Of a stretch of 64,000 nucleotides of DNA, positions 46,101-59,329 are shown in pieces. Origin of the DNA: Salticus scenicus (taxonomy: Eukaryota > Arthropoda > Arachnida > Araneae > Salticidae). The position numbers and the translations under genes were made by a program. The notes under the pieces are model-generated. The model searched no databases. It saw nothing but the letters and a program-made list of their open reading frames with translations, and was not told the DNA's origin. Location: NCBI GenBank assembly GCA_963930645.1, contig OZ005656.1:273801195-273865194 (forward strand), given 5' to 3'. Numbering within the stretch: the stretch's first letter is position 1; every line of letters begins with the position of its first letter.

Positions 46101-48210
46101 CACTTTCAAACTGTACGTACTCGTTGCTTTGTTTAACATTTAATGTACTTTACCTACGTGATCACACAATGGATAGATAGAAGTACAGAAAGACTGACAG
46201 GTAGAATAATTGAATTCATAGTCACTCTTAAACGTCGTTGGAAAGTGTTAAAAATGCTTAATTAAATCGAAGATGCAATTCTACCAATTTTCGTTTATAG
46301 CCCTTAATGTAGCTGAATATTTTTGACTGGGCCTGTAATTTTTTATGCTAATCGAAAAGTAATCTGTTTAAAACTTTTTTTGAACATATGAATAATACAT
46401 GTTTACATAATACAATTTTATTATGATTTGTGCAAAATAAAGATATCAAAATATAGTTTATAGAACTACTTGTCATAGAACGCAATGCTTTGGAATTCTT
46501 TCGCATGTACCTGTATACAAACCTGTGGTGGTATTTACCACATTTTTAGTAAGAAGCATTCGATAGTAAACTTGAAAAACATATATTAATTTCAAGGAAT
46601 CCACGAATATTTACGTTAGTTGTAGCGTGAGCAGACTGACAGACGGACAAATCGAATTTATAATCATTTTAACTTTGTTGGAAAGTGTTAAAAAGAGATT
46701 TCTTTAAAAATAAAATTACTTAATTTAGAATATTTATTAGCAAAATTCGTAAATGTTTCACAATAGAAACATCACGTATCGTTCTTATTAATTAATTGTC
46801 AAAAACATTGCTGGGATTTTTGTTATACTGAATCCTTCCAATGAACTTCTACAATTACAGCTAAATTTGTTTATTTCACAAGAAATGGCAAATATATTTT
46901 TTTTTTGTCTGAAAAAAGGTATATATCTGCATTTATATATCAGATATGTTGAAAAACTCATTTCAAAAACCTATCATTTTCGTAAATATGTATCTATATC
47001 CATATCTATAGTTTATTTACTTCTAACTTCTTTTTTGGCAAGTTTTACACAGAATTGTTTTTTTCCGATAAATCAAGGATTTCTTGAAGCATTGGAAATC
47101 TGAAAATATATTTAAACAAGAAGAAAAAGGTATGCGGTTTTCATAGATTATAATTTTTTTCCAACTGCACGCACGAATTTCAGCATATTTTGCTTTCGTA
47201 ATAACAAGTAAAAAAAAAAAAAAAAAAAAAAACAATAATAAATAAATAAATAAAATAAAAAAAAAAAGGAAAAAAAAAAAAAAGAATGTCTTATCAGTTA
47301 ATTTTATGTAGTTTCTTTATTTTAAATAAAATCCGTACAAAGAAAAAAAAAATACTTCTGTGTTGACTTTACATAAGGACTCCCTTCGTAGTACATTGTT
47401 TAAAATTAGCAATCTGATAATATATATATAAGCCATGCAAATAAAAAGGCTCACAAAAGAAAAGAATCTTCGTAAATTTATTTCTAAAAATAACATCAAA
47501 AATATTATTTTATTTAGTACCGTGCATATCGTCTAAATTTTGCAAGAGTACCATATGAAATAATTAAAAAATCATCACAACAATAAAAATTTGTGTTAAA
47601 AAATTTCCCCCTTATGTATCACCATGAATCGGGACAACTTTGTAGGATCCTTTAAAAAAATCATTTACGGTAATCTAATCTTATTTTACGGAAGGAAAAA
47701 AATGTATCTTAAAAATGCACATTAATTACGTGGTGTTGTATGTAATACGAAGTTTTTAAAGTATATTTTTAAAATATTCGTCGAATGGTCCGTAATGCAT
47801 CAGAAAACTTTTGACAATACTCAAAATATTTGCCCTATTTATACTATTTTCAATAGAGAGAATATCATCATACACTTGAATAACGTATAAATAATTTTGA
47901 AGGCATTCTATGAACGTTATCAGAAATTAAATCTCAATCAGACAAATAGTCCTATATAGTATTTAAAGTAATAATCACGCTTAAGCTATTTTTAAAAGTT
48001 TAAAATCGCTTAACGTAAATGAAAAGGTAATCATAGCAGTTTCCAAACTTAGCCCTTATTGTATCGTAATATTTTTGTGTGACCCTGTTAACTTTACTGC
48101 TTATTATACCATATTGTATAAAAAACACGTTTTGTTTATATACATGAATAATAAATTTCCCATTTTATTATGATTTGTGCAGTATAAAAGTGATATGGCT
48201 TAATTAGCTC

Positions 48211-48258
<48 letters not shown>

Positions 48259-48400
48259 TGCCTTGAATCAAACACTATGCAGTGGCATTCTTTTACGTGT
48301 CTCTATGCACAAACCTATCGTGCTATTTCCATTTTTAATAGAGAGCATGCCCTAATTCTAATTTAGGCATATAGATAAACACCACGGATATTCATATTAA
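46100..48400 (+). repeat. Segmental direct repeat (46310-46620 with 48040-48400)
   Basis: TTTTATTATGATTTGTGCA, GCATTCTTTTACGTGT/GGAATTCTTTCGCATGT and ACAAACCTGTGGTGGTATTT/ACAAACCTATCGTGCTATTT follow in the same order in both. A further short duplicate (CGTTGGAAAGTGTTAAAAA) lies at 46236 and 46676. About 46890-47110 also resembles 56700-56890 (TTATTTACTTCTAACTTC then GGCAAGTTTTACA). A poly-A rich block is at 47210-47283. Confidence 0.6.
48209..48257. repeat. (AAT)n microsatellite
   Basis: Near-perfect ATA triplets. It lies inside the second copy of the segmental repeat and is absent from the first. Confidence 0.95.
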
Positions 48401-49960
48401 CAGCAAAAAGCCGTTCTCTCCATTCCCGTTCTGTATATCGAGATAAAACTTCTACTTTAATCATAATAAAGCAGTGAACATTGCACGACTTTTATCGTAA
48501 AACATTAAAAAGGTGTATAACGCTCAAAAAATAAAAACATTGATAAAAGTACACATAGATATAATTTATACAATAGAACCAAAAACCTACTCATGACGTT
48601 ATCTTGCGCAGGTTATACAAATTACGAAGTAATACGAGAATTCAAAAAAATTTTGGTCTCTTTAGATCACTTTTCTTTCATTCTACAGAAAATTGCGTAA
48701 GTAATTAATTTTATTATATTGCAATAAGAAATACATACATTACGTAATCAACTTTCTGAAGATCAGTAATAATTTGGTTTTATTATTATAATTATTATTA
48801 TTTTGTAAAACTCATTTTTTTTTCATTTGTTAGAAAATGCCTTTTACTAGAGACTAAATCTTTTAATTGCTGCCGGCATATATATACTTCCCCCAGTTTT
48901 GATAATTTAAGGGAATTATTTTACATAAAAATTTCTTGTTATAGAGGAGAGGAGGGTATTATGGAATACCATTTACATTTCTCAAAATAACTTTATTTGT
49001 TTTTAATAAAAATCCCCAAAATTCTGATCAGTACATAGTGTAATTATTTGTAATGAATTGTCAATGATAAAAAAAAAAAAAAAAATGTTATTACAAAATT
49101 TTACTTTAAAACTTTACTTTTTTTATATAAAAGATGTATATTGCAACTTATCATGTTTAACCATTTTTCTAATACGTTTATTGACAGAAAGTTCGATATA
49201 GTAGCTTAAATAAATATATTTCATTAAAATTTTTTTATTTTAGTTTAAGATTTTGAATTTAAGAAAGAATACCCTTCAAAATTTTTGTCGGTATTTAAAG
49301 GGTTAAATTAAATGGTAATTTTTTTAAAGGCAATAAAAGAAAACCATGAAAAGAATTTATAAAAATGGAACATTTGTTTATTTATTTATTGAACTAAAAG
49401 TGAATATTTATAAGTATTAATTAATAATTATGTAATTTAACATTACTTTTTTTAAAACAAAATTTATGTTTGGCTTAAATTCCAGTTATATTAGAAATTA
49501 AATAAAAATACATTGTTTTCGATATTAAATATAAAACTTAATATTGTTTTCAAGCGAGAAATTATTTAAACCGTTCTAAAAATGATGTAAAAAGCACGTA
49601 CTCAATTAAAAATTTCTGTTTCTTATTTCTATAAAGTCTGTTCCAAAAGTGTAAAACCAAAATACATTTCACTATTTAGATAATACAAGAAATATTTTAA
49701 GAAAATTCAAAATCACCCTATGGCAGTACATTAAGGTTTTATTAAAATGAAGCAATTTTTATAAATGGAATTAATTTTAATATAAGTGGAAATAATTCAG
49801 AAAAATTAAAATATCAATAAATAGAAAATGTGTCAGCAATAATAGTTATAAAATTTTAAGGCCACCTGTAAAAAAAAATAGATTTTCCCCATCATTCCTT
49901 TGACTAATTTGAAACACACGATTTGCCGTCGAGTTCCTTATTATTATTATTATTATTATT
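48400..49960. other. Gene-free AT-rich stretch
   Basis: No coding or classified element; a TTA run lies at 49941-49965. Confidence 0.5.
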
Positions 49961-49969
49961 ATTATTTTG

Positions 49970-50230
49970 TAAGAAAAGATTTGGGAATATTGACCCATTC
50001 CTCTATAAAAGCAACTTTTAATTCATATATTGAATGATATTGTTTGTTATTTTCATTATTATAGGGCACTTGGCAATAGAAATGACCCCGCAAGTTTGCT
50101 GTGGCGTTTAGTCAAGATTTCGACTTGGCCAAGGCATAGTATTAATCTCTTCTCTTTTAAGCCTATCTTTTGTTGATTAAGATGTATGACTGGGAGCATT
50201 ATCTTGTTAAAACTTCGATTTTGCACCTCC
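49970..50230 (-). pseudogene. Tc1-like transposase remnant (second catalytic Asp to C-terminus)
   Basis: On the minus strand QDNAPSHTS (about 50208-50182) holds the second catalytic Asp. It is followed, with a stop and frameshift, by MPWPSRNLD, a remnant of the region preceding the catalytic Glu. The C-terminal YHSIYELKVAFIEEWVNIPK then matches Tc1 tails (E-L-K-x-x-x-x-E-E-W-x-x-I-P). The catalytic Glu is lost. It is a different, older lineage than the element at 14241-15672. Confidence 0.65.
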
Positions 50231-50349
50231 TAATAGTGGTCCCATGGACCTTATATGGGTAGACTACGCCACCAATAGGCCTTCCCATTATAGTGAAAGT
50301 CTTCAACATGAGCGTGTAATCTGAAACCTTCACCCTTTGCGGTCAGCGA

Positions 50350-51100
50350 TGTATGTCACGTGACAGGGAGTTGACGGAGATTCTTCCATAAGAAAGCACT
50401 TATTTTTGTAAGAATTCAAACAAAAAATTCTCCCCTTCAGAATGGTTTCTCACAAAAGAAATTTTCTTTTATAATTAATCTATGACATTTTAGCTTTCCA
50501 ACCATGCGTAAATCTAAAGGCTTAAATAAAAAAGTATGTGTACAACACAGAAATTAAAAAACTCAAAACTACTTTCTTTCCTACGGAAAAATCACATAAT
50601 ATTCATTCTCGTCTCTCTCTCCAAGTCCCCATCATGTGATAATTTAACTAGGGAAGCTACTTCATGTAGCAGACAGATAATAAGTGGGGATGCGTTGTCT
50701 ATCTATATAAGATTTATGAGTGGTCTAGAGGGTATCAGACTTCGAAATAGCATCCGTTGGTAACTGCCCTAGTTCATTTTCCCCTTAACTCTTTGGCGAT
50801 CGCATTTTCCTGCATATGAGATAATTCCCCACACCAAAACGGATCCGAGTCCTATCTGCCTACCTTTGAACTTCCGAAGAATTTATCTTAAATAATGTCT
50901 GGAATTCGCGTTTTATTTCTTTTGAATTACATTCATTTATATTAATGCTTCATTTTACTAAAAACAATATGTACTGACATAGAATGTGTTTTTCATTGAA
51001 ATAGTCCTTTTATTGCTTAAATAACAAAATATATAATGGAGTCTTATATTTTTCTAACAAACTGTACTAAATTTATATATAAACATTTTATTTACACACG
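50350..51100. other. Gene-free stretch
   Basis: Slightly GC-richer at 50600-50770 with a short open frame that matches no known family by eye. Confidence 0.45.
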
Positions 51101-51106
51101 CACGTA

Positions 51107-51316
51107 TCGGCAACAAAAGTGTCCGAACACTAGCAAAAACTCCTATGTAAAAGAAGTACACTTCATACGGTTCTGTTAAATGAATCCTTATCGAATCATG
51201 TTCTCAGACTGACTAAGAAGAGGATTCGAGAAGGATTTATTTAACAAAACCGTATGAAGTGTACTTTTTTTACATAGGAATTTTTGCTAGTGTTCGGACA
51301 CATTTGTTACCAACTG
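51107..51316. mobile_element. Palindromic MITE (CAGTCGGTAACAAAAG family), copy 2
   Basis: The same fully palindromic structure as 10912-11124, including GTGTCCGAACACTAGCAAAA and its complement. The left tip has lost the CAG of the terminus; TA remains on both sides. Confidence 0.82.
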
Positions 51317-52193
51317 TACGTACTATGAAAGTGTTTTCAAACATTGCACATGAAGAAATGGTACAAAACACATTAAAAAGGGGGGATTTTTGAAAAAATG
51401 AGAATCAAATAATGAAAGTATACATTATCAATATTTTATCAAGAGCTTTCAATATTGTATGCAACACAGAAGGGATTTCTGTGACTCTGAAGCTTAACAG
51501 AAAAAAAAAAATTATAGAGAAAAAAATCGGATTACTTCTATTAGGAGGTTACAAAGAAAAAACGGAAATAAAATTTCATATATCAAATTTATGAAAGAGA
51601 AATAAAACTTAAATGATAAAAACTGTTCAGAAGAGATCATGGCACTTTAGTTAACCCTTATAAATATTAAGACAGTGAAGGTCTAAGCTAATAATGAGAA
51701 TTGGTAACATAATTTAATTGAGACTTAAATAAAATCAAACTTATCTGAACTAAAAAATAATAATAATAATAATAATTTTTATAACTAAGCAATTAATAAA
51801 TCAAATATTAAAAATAGAGATATGAAATCTAAATAATTGTTAATAATTTAATGTTAGACGTTGTGAATAAACTCGTAAAACGTACCATTAGTAGACTTTA
51901 AAACTATTAATAATGGTATAGTGTCGTCATCAATATGATTTTAAATAAATTAACCCAAATTATTTTCAAACTGAATAATGTCGCTAGCTATAAAACTAAA
52001 TTTAACAAGATGGAATACAGAATGCCACCATTAAAATTTAATTCATTAGAAACTTCAAAGAAAAAAGAAAACAACAACAACAAAAAATTTATGTTGCTAA
52101 TGTTAATAATAAATTGTGAATGTTTATTTTTTTGGAAATTTTTAACTTTAATAATATTTCATTAAAGAGATAAGATTGTGTGTAAAGGTAAAT

Positions 52194-52199
<6 letters not shown>

Positions 52200-52271
<72 letters not shown>
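52200..52271. repeat. (TA)n microsatellite
   Basis: About 72 bases of pure TA. Confidence 0.95.
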
Positions 52272-52275
<4 letters not shown>

Positions 52276-52707
52276 CATTTATATATACATATATTATATT
52301 ATGAATTAATGTATATTTCAATGAAATGAAAATATGAATTAGACTATAATGCAGGTTATATATATTTTAAATATATAAAATATAACCAAGGATTCAGTTA
52401 CACGCACATACACACACGCATATATATATTTATATATTAATTTTGAAGTATAATCAAAAATAAGTTTATTCTGGTAATTCTATATACATATTCATTCGAA
52501 TATATAGTACATGTCTTTTAATTTTAAAATTAAAAACAAAATCAAATAAAACTTGTATTTTAAAAGTTATTAATTAAAAAATAACGTTTCATATTTTACA
52601 ACAGAACAAATACATATGATTTACATTTAACATAAACTTATTTTACGTTGTTTAAGTACGTTTCTTGACACTAAAAGAATTTTCTTTTAGTTCCGATTTC
52701 ACAAAAA

Positions 52708-53160
52708 TAGGGCCATTTATAAACCTCTACTCAGCTACTGATCACTTTATCATGGAGTCAGAAATTTCTGCAAAAGAGAAGGTACAGGAAATAATCTCTG
52801 TTCTTTCGCTAAAGCTGTCGATGGGGTGTGATCGGAATAGAATTCCAAGTGTCAATGAATGTTCTCTCGCAGTAAATCCGACGTACAGGAAAAAGCAATA
52901 AAAATGACAAGATGAAATATATCGAGAAAAAGCAATGAAGCATGCTAGAAGAATAATCTGAATTTCTGTGTATGCTATTTATGTGCATGTAATTTTACCT
53001 GAACCAGATTCCTTACTTTGAATGGAAGACCATTTTTCTACTGCAGTAAAAGTGTTATATTCTTTTAAAATAGCCTAGTTTCTATTTAGGTATTTGGAAA
53101 TAAAGCGCGAAAAATCTATGTAAACAAAAACAAAAGTTAAAGAAATTTCTCACTGAATTT
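52708..53160 (+). repeat. Conserved dispersed repeat, copy 2 (with 42970-43420)
   Basis: See copy 1. Here GGGGTGTGATCGGAATAGAA and GCATGTAATTTTACCTGAAC. The frame 52665-52901 crosses its left boundary and is not kept in copy 1. Confidence 0.75.
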
Positions 53161-55210
53161 TAAAATAAAGTTTATATATGTATATATATCTATATGTATA
53201 TATATATATCTACATTCATACTTCTCAATATATTAAGAGTTATTTATAAAATAACCAGCTTTAAAAATATTTCTAATCAAATATAGTGGACACAGAAAAT
53301 ATTGGGAAACATTCGGAGGGGGGGGGGGAGATTTCATTTAAAAGTAATATTTCATAATGCATATTGCAATTCAAAGCATATACATTAAAGATTAATTTTT
53401 AATTTATATAGCTTATACCAATTAAATTTATAATATGAAAATTTGATTAAAAAGAATTGTAATCATTATCCTATCAATAAAGTAAGTTATAGAAATTCCT
53501 ATTAATTTAAAATAATTTTTTTTCGCTTATAGTGAAATACTTATGATAAATGTTTTTAAAATATATTAAATAATGAAAATTAAATTAAAATTTCAACCGC
53601 CTTTAATTGTGTGCAAAAATCGTAATCATTTGAACTAATATTTCTTTTTTCTAAATATGTATTATTTTTAAAGGAAAAAAAAAAAAAAAGACTCTTGTCA
53701 AGTTTGAAATGCGCAATCTGAATAATGTCAAATTAAAATGAAGGTTAATCAAAACTGAAATTAAACTGTAAATTCAATATGAAATAATGTTAAAGTACAT
53801 TTCTGTATTGTTTATTTAAAAAAAAAAAATTGTACAAATATTTTTAACTAAAATGAAGCGTAATATCAAACATGTAAATTAAGTGTACGATATACACATA
53901 AAAAAATAATTGCTACTTTTTATATATGGAATTAAAATTCTCATGTATACACTAGTGGACAAAAGCTAAGGCCAGATAACGAAAGCTAAGCTATAAAGAC
54001 GTTTTATTTATTTATTTTTATCGAATATCTAAACATAAATTGTATGGATTCTCTTGAAACTTTAGGGTTAAAAAAGAACATTCTATATCATATGTATTCC
54101 AATGTAAGTTTTGCCTTGAAGACTAAAAGTGGGATCAGTCACACATTAACCAAAAATACATACCCTTTGGGATTGTGAAAAATAATGCTTAAAATTAATT
54201 GTAGCTATATAGTATGTTATCATGAGCCTTTTTACAATTACAGACATAAATGTATAAGGAAATTACACATATATTAACGGATATATAACCTCTTTGAACC
54301 CGAAGCTATAATAACAACTTAAGTTACACTTGAAGGCTTTTAGACATATACGTCCACATTGTACATTACAAAAAAGTATAATTATCTTACATTTATAATT
54401 TGGGGGGGGGGGGATAGTAATGTATGATAGAAGTGTATGGCTTTAAACAACTAAATTCTAAATTAAGTTACATAAATCTTCCTAACTGTAACACAATTTA
54501 AAATTTGAGGCCCTTAAATCAATCAATCAATATTAGTTTTTCTTTTTATTCTGGCAAGTGTCTAAGTTCTTTAAATGAAAATTACACACCTTATGAAACA
54601 CACAGTTATGAAAATTACACACCTTTTTCGACCACGCTGTGTTGAAGCCATTTTACAGAACTTGACAAAATATTATTTTATTTTGAGAAATTAAGTTGGT
54701 TTATGCTGATATCATTTTAAAGCCAATTTATTTAGATTTTTATTTGTCTAATCCAAATGTAAAAAAAAATAAATAGTTTAGATTTTTATAAAGCAAAGAA
54801 CAGAGGTATACATATGTGGACATCTAGAGCGAAGAGGATAACCTTTTCTTCAATGACGTCGTCATTTCTTCGAAAGTTTTTGGTTTGTAACATGCAGGGT
54901 TTTCAAACCAAACTAATGTCACTTTTAGGAAACTTGACGTTCTACATTAGACATAACCTACTGTAATCAGACTATTAAAATAATATTAAATGTTTGATGT
55001 AATATGAGCACTTTTACTAAAAAATTTTAACTTCGCATGCGAAATCGTTAGCAAAAATTGCATAACTTATTAGCCAAATGAATCGACTAATTTTGAAAGA
55101 AATCCACAATCAATTATTGTTAAAACTCAGAAATATATCATCGATAGAATAATTTATTTTCAAGATTTTTCGAGAAGATTCAAAACGCTGATAAGTTTTA
55201 TCCATTATTT
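53160..55210. other. Gene-free stretch with old repeat pieces
   Basis: G-runs at 53319-53329 and 54402-54413. Reverse-oriented ATATGTGGTAG-family fragment near 54040-54125. 54890-55020 matches 28370-28500. No gene seen. Confidence 0.5.
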
Positions 55211-55221
55211 CATTTTTAATC

Positions 55222-55463
55222 TTTAAGCTGGCCAAAGACCGTCGTGTACACTAATAGTGTCTGGTGCACGTAAAATCTGTTGTGGCCGTATTATCCTCCA
55301 AGTTCTCATCCAAATTACACCTCTGGGGGTTTCCATCCTCTCCGTGGAGGATCAAAACTGTGATGGCATTTCTCCGGACCATCCTTGGTGGTGCGTTTCA
55401 GACCGTCGCCAATTACCCAATTCGTATTACTAGTGCGACGTTAAACCCAACAGACCAATCAAT
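55222..55463 (+). mobile_element. 5'-truncated LINE tail
   Basis: The right end GTGCGACGTTAAACCC followed by CAATCAATC is a LINE 3' tail of the type at 19201-19251. CTGGTGCACGTAAAATCTGT is a further block typical of such 3' ends. Possible target duplication CATTTTTAATC / CATTTTAAATC (55211-55221 and 55464-55474). The frame inside (55264-55521) runs out of the tail and is not a gene. Confidence 0.6.
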
Positions 55464-55479
55464 CATTTTAAATCGTTGC

Positions 55480-57300
55480 ATAATCATGGACATAAGTGAA
55501 GGTACACCTGGCATTTTCTAAAAAAATAGTGATACACTTTGAAAACCCTTTCTCTTACTAAAACATATTTTTATATAATTTTTAATACCTTACGTATAGC
55601 AATAATATTCACTATACGTATTGACTACACGTCAATAGTATTGACTACAGTATTATACAGTTACAGTATTATACAGTTAATAGTATTGATATCTTAATTA
55701 CAGTAATTTTTTTTTAAATTTTATTAATTTGAATATTAAATTAGTATTTTGTAGGTGATTTTAAAAGCCTACAAGTTATAAACAAAAAATGAACGAAAAA
55801 TTGTCAACTTTACTAAACAAAAACTTATATCTCCGTCATTATGAGAGCAATTTTCATATAAATTTATATCTACAATTAAAAAAAAAAAAAAGCTCATAAT
55901 AATATACTATAACTGCAACCAATTTAAAAATTTCTTTTTAACGGAGTGATGCCATAGATAATGTATTTATATTATAGCATGTTCGTTTTACCCCCAAAGT
56001 TTCAAAAGAATCCAAGGAGTATTTGTTCAGATATTCGAAATAAATGTCTGAATAGGTTAGCTAATGTCATCCGTCCTTAGGTCCAGTGTACTATACAATG
56101 TATTTCACAATAGATACTACTACTGTAAACATTAATATATTATATACATTATTTACTTGTATTTAAAAAAATAAGGAAAAAAAAATTCAATTTTAGACGT
56201 CAAATGTGATAGATTTTTATTAAAAATAGTGCTCAAGTAAGTTTCTGAAGTACCATCCGAAGATGGATAGATAAAATTTTAGTGCAATGTACCCTATGGG
56301 TGTAATTTTTTCTGCTGTTTTTTTTTTAAGATTTTATGTTATTAAACTGTAATCATAAAATTAAAAAACTGTTACTCTTATGCTAATTACAGATTTGAAA
56401 TTCTTTTTGATCTGTTTTTGGAATGAAACATATATAAACTATTAATTAGATTTAGAAATTAGAATTCGGTGATTAAATTCTTTTTTTTTTTCTTTTATGT
56501 TTCCAATTAATATATGTTAATTCCATGTATACATTCTCAAACAAACCGATATAAATGAATTATAAAAAAATTATAAATAAAAAATAAAAAGCTATTTTAT
56601 ATGTATTTCTAGAAAAGAAATTTATTTTGGCTATTTCACGAGAGAATTTGGGAGCAAAATATGTTTCAGCAAAATTTTAAAAATATTTAGAAATATTTGA
56701 TAGATTGGAAAACTCAGTTCAAAAGATTTACTTCTTTGGAAATCTGAATCAATACATTTATGTACGGTTTATTTACTTTAACTTCTTTTTTTTTGGCAAG
56801 CCTTACAAAACACGTGTATATAAAGAATTTTATGCGTTTGAAAGTTTCATTCAAAAAACGGTAAGATTTCTTAAAGCACTGAAAAAAAAAAAAAAAAAAA
56901 AAAAAATTGAAAAGGTAAAAAATATAAAACAGATTAGTGCTGATACATAGAAGAAATCTTAACAATTTAAAATAAAGATTCTATAAGGAATATATTAAAA
57001 AAAAAAACGAAATTAAATTTGATGATGCGCATAATTATTTGAAGAAAAAATTATGTATATCCACAAATATTAAAGAAATAGAACAAAATCTAAGAACCAA
57101 TTTTAATTATTTACTCATATTTTCTCGTAAAATTCCTAAAATAGTATTATTTCTTAAACAGACATTAATTTTAGACTAGAAGCCTATTTTCGCTTCTGAT
57201 ATTATTCTGTCTTCTATAACTTCAATTAGATTTAATCCGTGGGAATATAACTCTATCATTAAATGTTTTTTTTATTTAAAAATATATATTTAAATATACA
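55480..57300. other. Gene-free AT-rich stretch
   Basis: A plus-strand ATATGTGGTAG-family piece near 55970-56060; a segment near 56700-56890 resembles 46890-47110; poly-A at 56883-56906. Confidence 0.5.
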
Positions 57301-57309
57301 TATACATAA

Positions 57310-57631
57310 CATAGCCTCCTAAATTAGATGCCTGTCGCTTGCCTCGGAAACTTGACAACAGTTCAAGCGGTAAACAGCCCCAGCTGGTACTGATTGCGCG
57401 ACTTTTTAGTCAACAGCCACCAAAAATATTTAAAAGTGGTATATCATATACATAAAAGACGAATAGAATCGAAGAAACGTCGATTATATATATTACAGAT
57501 ATCACTTCATAAAATTATTGGTAAGAGTTGAATAAAAAAGTTGCGCAATCTGTACCAGGTGGCGCTTTCTACCACTTCAATTGTTGCCAAGTTTCCGACC
57601 ACGCGACAGTCATCTAGTTTAGGAGGCTATG
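57310..57631. mobile_element. MITE, CATAGCCTCCTAAACTA family, copy 2
   Basis: Ends CATAGCCTCCTAAATTAGAT and TCTAGTTTAGGAGGCTATG, 322 bases, the same length as the 36.3 kb copy. Flanks TACATAA and TACATAC suggest a 7 bp target duplication with one change. Confidence 0.85.
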
Positions 57632-57636
57632 TACAT

Positions 57637-57639
<3 letters not shown>

Positions 57640-57678
<39 letters not shown>
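57640..57678. repeat. (AT)n microsatellite
   Basis: About 38 bases of AT directly after the MITE. Confidence 0.9.
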
Positions 57679-57681
<3 letters not shown>

Positions 57682-58076
57682 GCCATGCATGTCTTCTGTT
57701 TATTTATTTTTTCTTGCGCAACATAAGTAATTATTTATTTTTTACTGTGGAAAAATTGACGTCACATATCCCGTCAATTTATCTTTTTATTTCTCTTTCA
57801 GAATATAATGGAAATAAAAAGCAGAAAATGGCAACTAACAGTAGCAGCAAAGCAGTATGGCGCAGAAAAATTAATTTTTCCACAGATTTTACATTTTTAT
57901 CTATATATTTTTATGAAAAAAAATAATAAAACAGAGAAATAAATAAATAAATAAATAAATCATGCATTAAAAACTATTTATAAAAATTTTGTCTTTAAAA
58001 TAATTAAATCAGCTCCAAATTATTTATTTTAATTTGAGATTAAAAGGAATAATTATAAGATAAAAAAAAAAAATAT

Positions 58077-58802
58077 GGTGTGAAACAACCACACGACTTC
58101 CATTACCCACTATTGCACGTGTTATATGCATTTTTGAGAGATAATGTGATCCGAAAATATAAAAGTGACTTAAAGAGAAAATCGTTAGAGCCGTTTTTGA
58201 GATATCAACTTTTACAAAAAATCAATCATTGACCGAACAACAATAATTACATACAAAAGCATATTTAAAAGTGAGTTAAAATGGCGAGTTTGAAAAAAAT
58301 CCGTACAACCGTTTTTTAAGGAACGCCTTTGCGAGGCCTGAAATTGAGCTATTTATACAGGACGCCTATCAATTTTCCTGAACTAACCAACTATATCATT
58401 CGAAAGGACGTCTAATAGAGTGTTTATATAGTAAGTTTGAAGAAAATCGTTAGAGCCGTTTTTGAGATACGGACTTACGGTCCCACTTCCGGTTTCCGAT
58501 GTCCCACTTCCGTTTTTTCAATTTTCACCAAATTTTGGAAATTTCATCTGTACACCAGACGTATTTCAATTCTGAAGTCTCGTAGCTCTATCTTTATTAG
58601 TTTCTGAGCTATAATAACCAGAAAATTCTCCACATACATACACACACACACACACATACATACATACACATTGACCAATTGCCAAAAACCACTTTTTTGG
58701 ACTCAGGGGACCTTAAAACGTGTAAATCAGGTGAAACCCGAAATCGAATTTTCAGACCGAATACAATACTTCCATTACCTACGGTAGTAGGGTAATGGAA
58801 GT
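58077..58802 (+). mobile_element. Unclassified element with microsatellite, conserved motif and perfect terminal hairpin
   Basis: It starts GTGTGAAACAACCACACGAC (shared with 19505-19610). It includes repeated GCCGTTTTTGAGATA words, a CACACA/CATACA run at 58634-58676, the GACCTTAAAACGTGTAAATC motif at about 58710-58729, and a perfect 12-bp-stem hairpin ACTTCCATTACC/GGTAATGGAAGT at 58768-58802. Similar order at 42336-42650 and, in reverse, at 63321-63600 and 29977-30160. The layout recalls Helentron/DINE-type elements, but no diagnostic ends were proven. Confidence 0.55.
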
Positions 58803-58809
58803 AAAAATT

Positions 58810-59279
58810 ATATACCACGTTTTTAAATTTCCTGATGAATCATAGCTATAGAGCTACATTAGCGCTTTATCAATATGTATAAAAATTTTAAAGTGATAAT
58901 GACGGCCGTTTTTGTGAGATGAGTAATTTATTTTTTTACAATTTTTTTAAATTCATGTTTCATTAAATGCATTCATTTTTATGTCGAAAAAAAATGAACT
59001 CGAATTTTTTTTTTTTTTTTTTTTTTTTTTTGCAGCAATTAAATAATAGTTAATATATTTTAATGGCCATTTTTAAAGACATTAGGTGGTTATCATTTTC
59101 ATCTTTTAATTAATTAAAAGAAAACTAGTCAAAAATTTGAAAATAGGGCTTCTAAGTATTGTGTTGTCATCGGGTTGAGCTATTCTGTAAGGTTCAAATG
59201 TCTAGCTAGTAGGGGAGTTAGTTGAAAATCGATTGCAAGAATCGTACCGGACACACAAAAATAGAAGTTAATAAAAACA

Positions 59280-59285
<6 letters not shown>
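58810..59285 (+). repeat. Dispersed repeat, copy 2 (shared with 13262-13600)
   Basis: ATATACCACGTTTTTAAATT at the start and CAAATGTCTAGCTAGTAGGG to GAAGTTAATAAAAACATGG at the end, followed by a poly-A tract (59286-59313), as might follow a retroposon. Copy 1 lacks the poly-A. Confidence 0.55.
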
Positions 59286-59316
<31 letters not shown>

Positions 59317-59329
59317 AAAGAAAAGGAAA

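Noticed and set aside
55264..55521. 85-residue open frame as a host gene
   Set aside because: It lies over a LINE 3' tail and runs past its end; no domain or conserved start.
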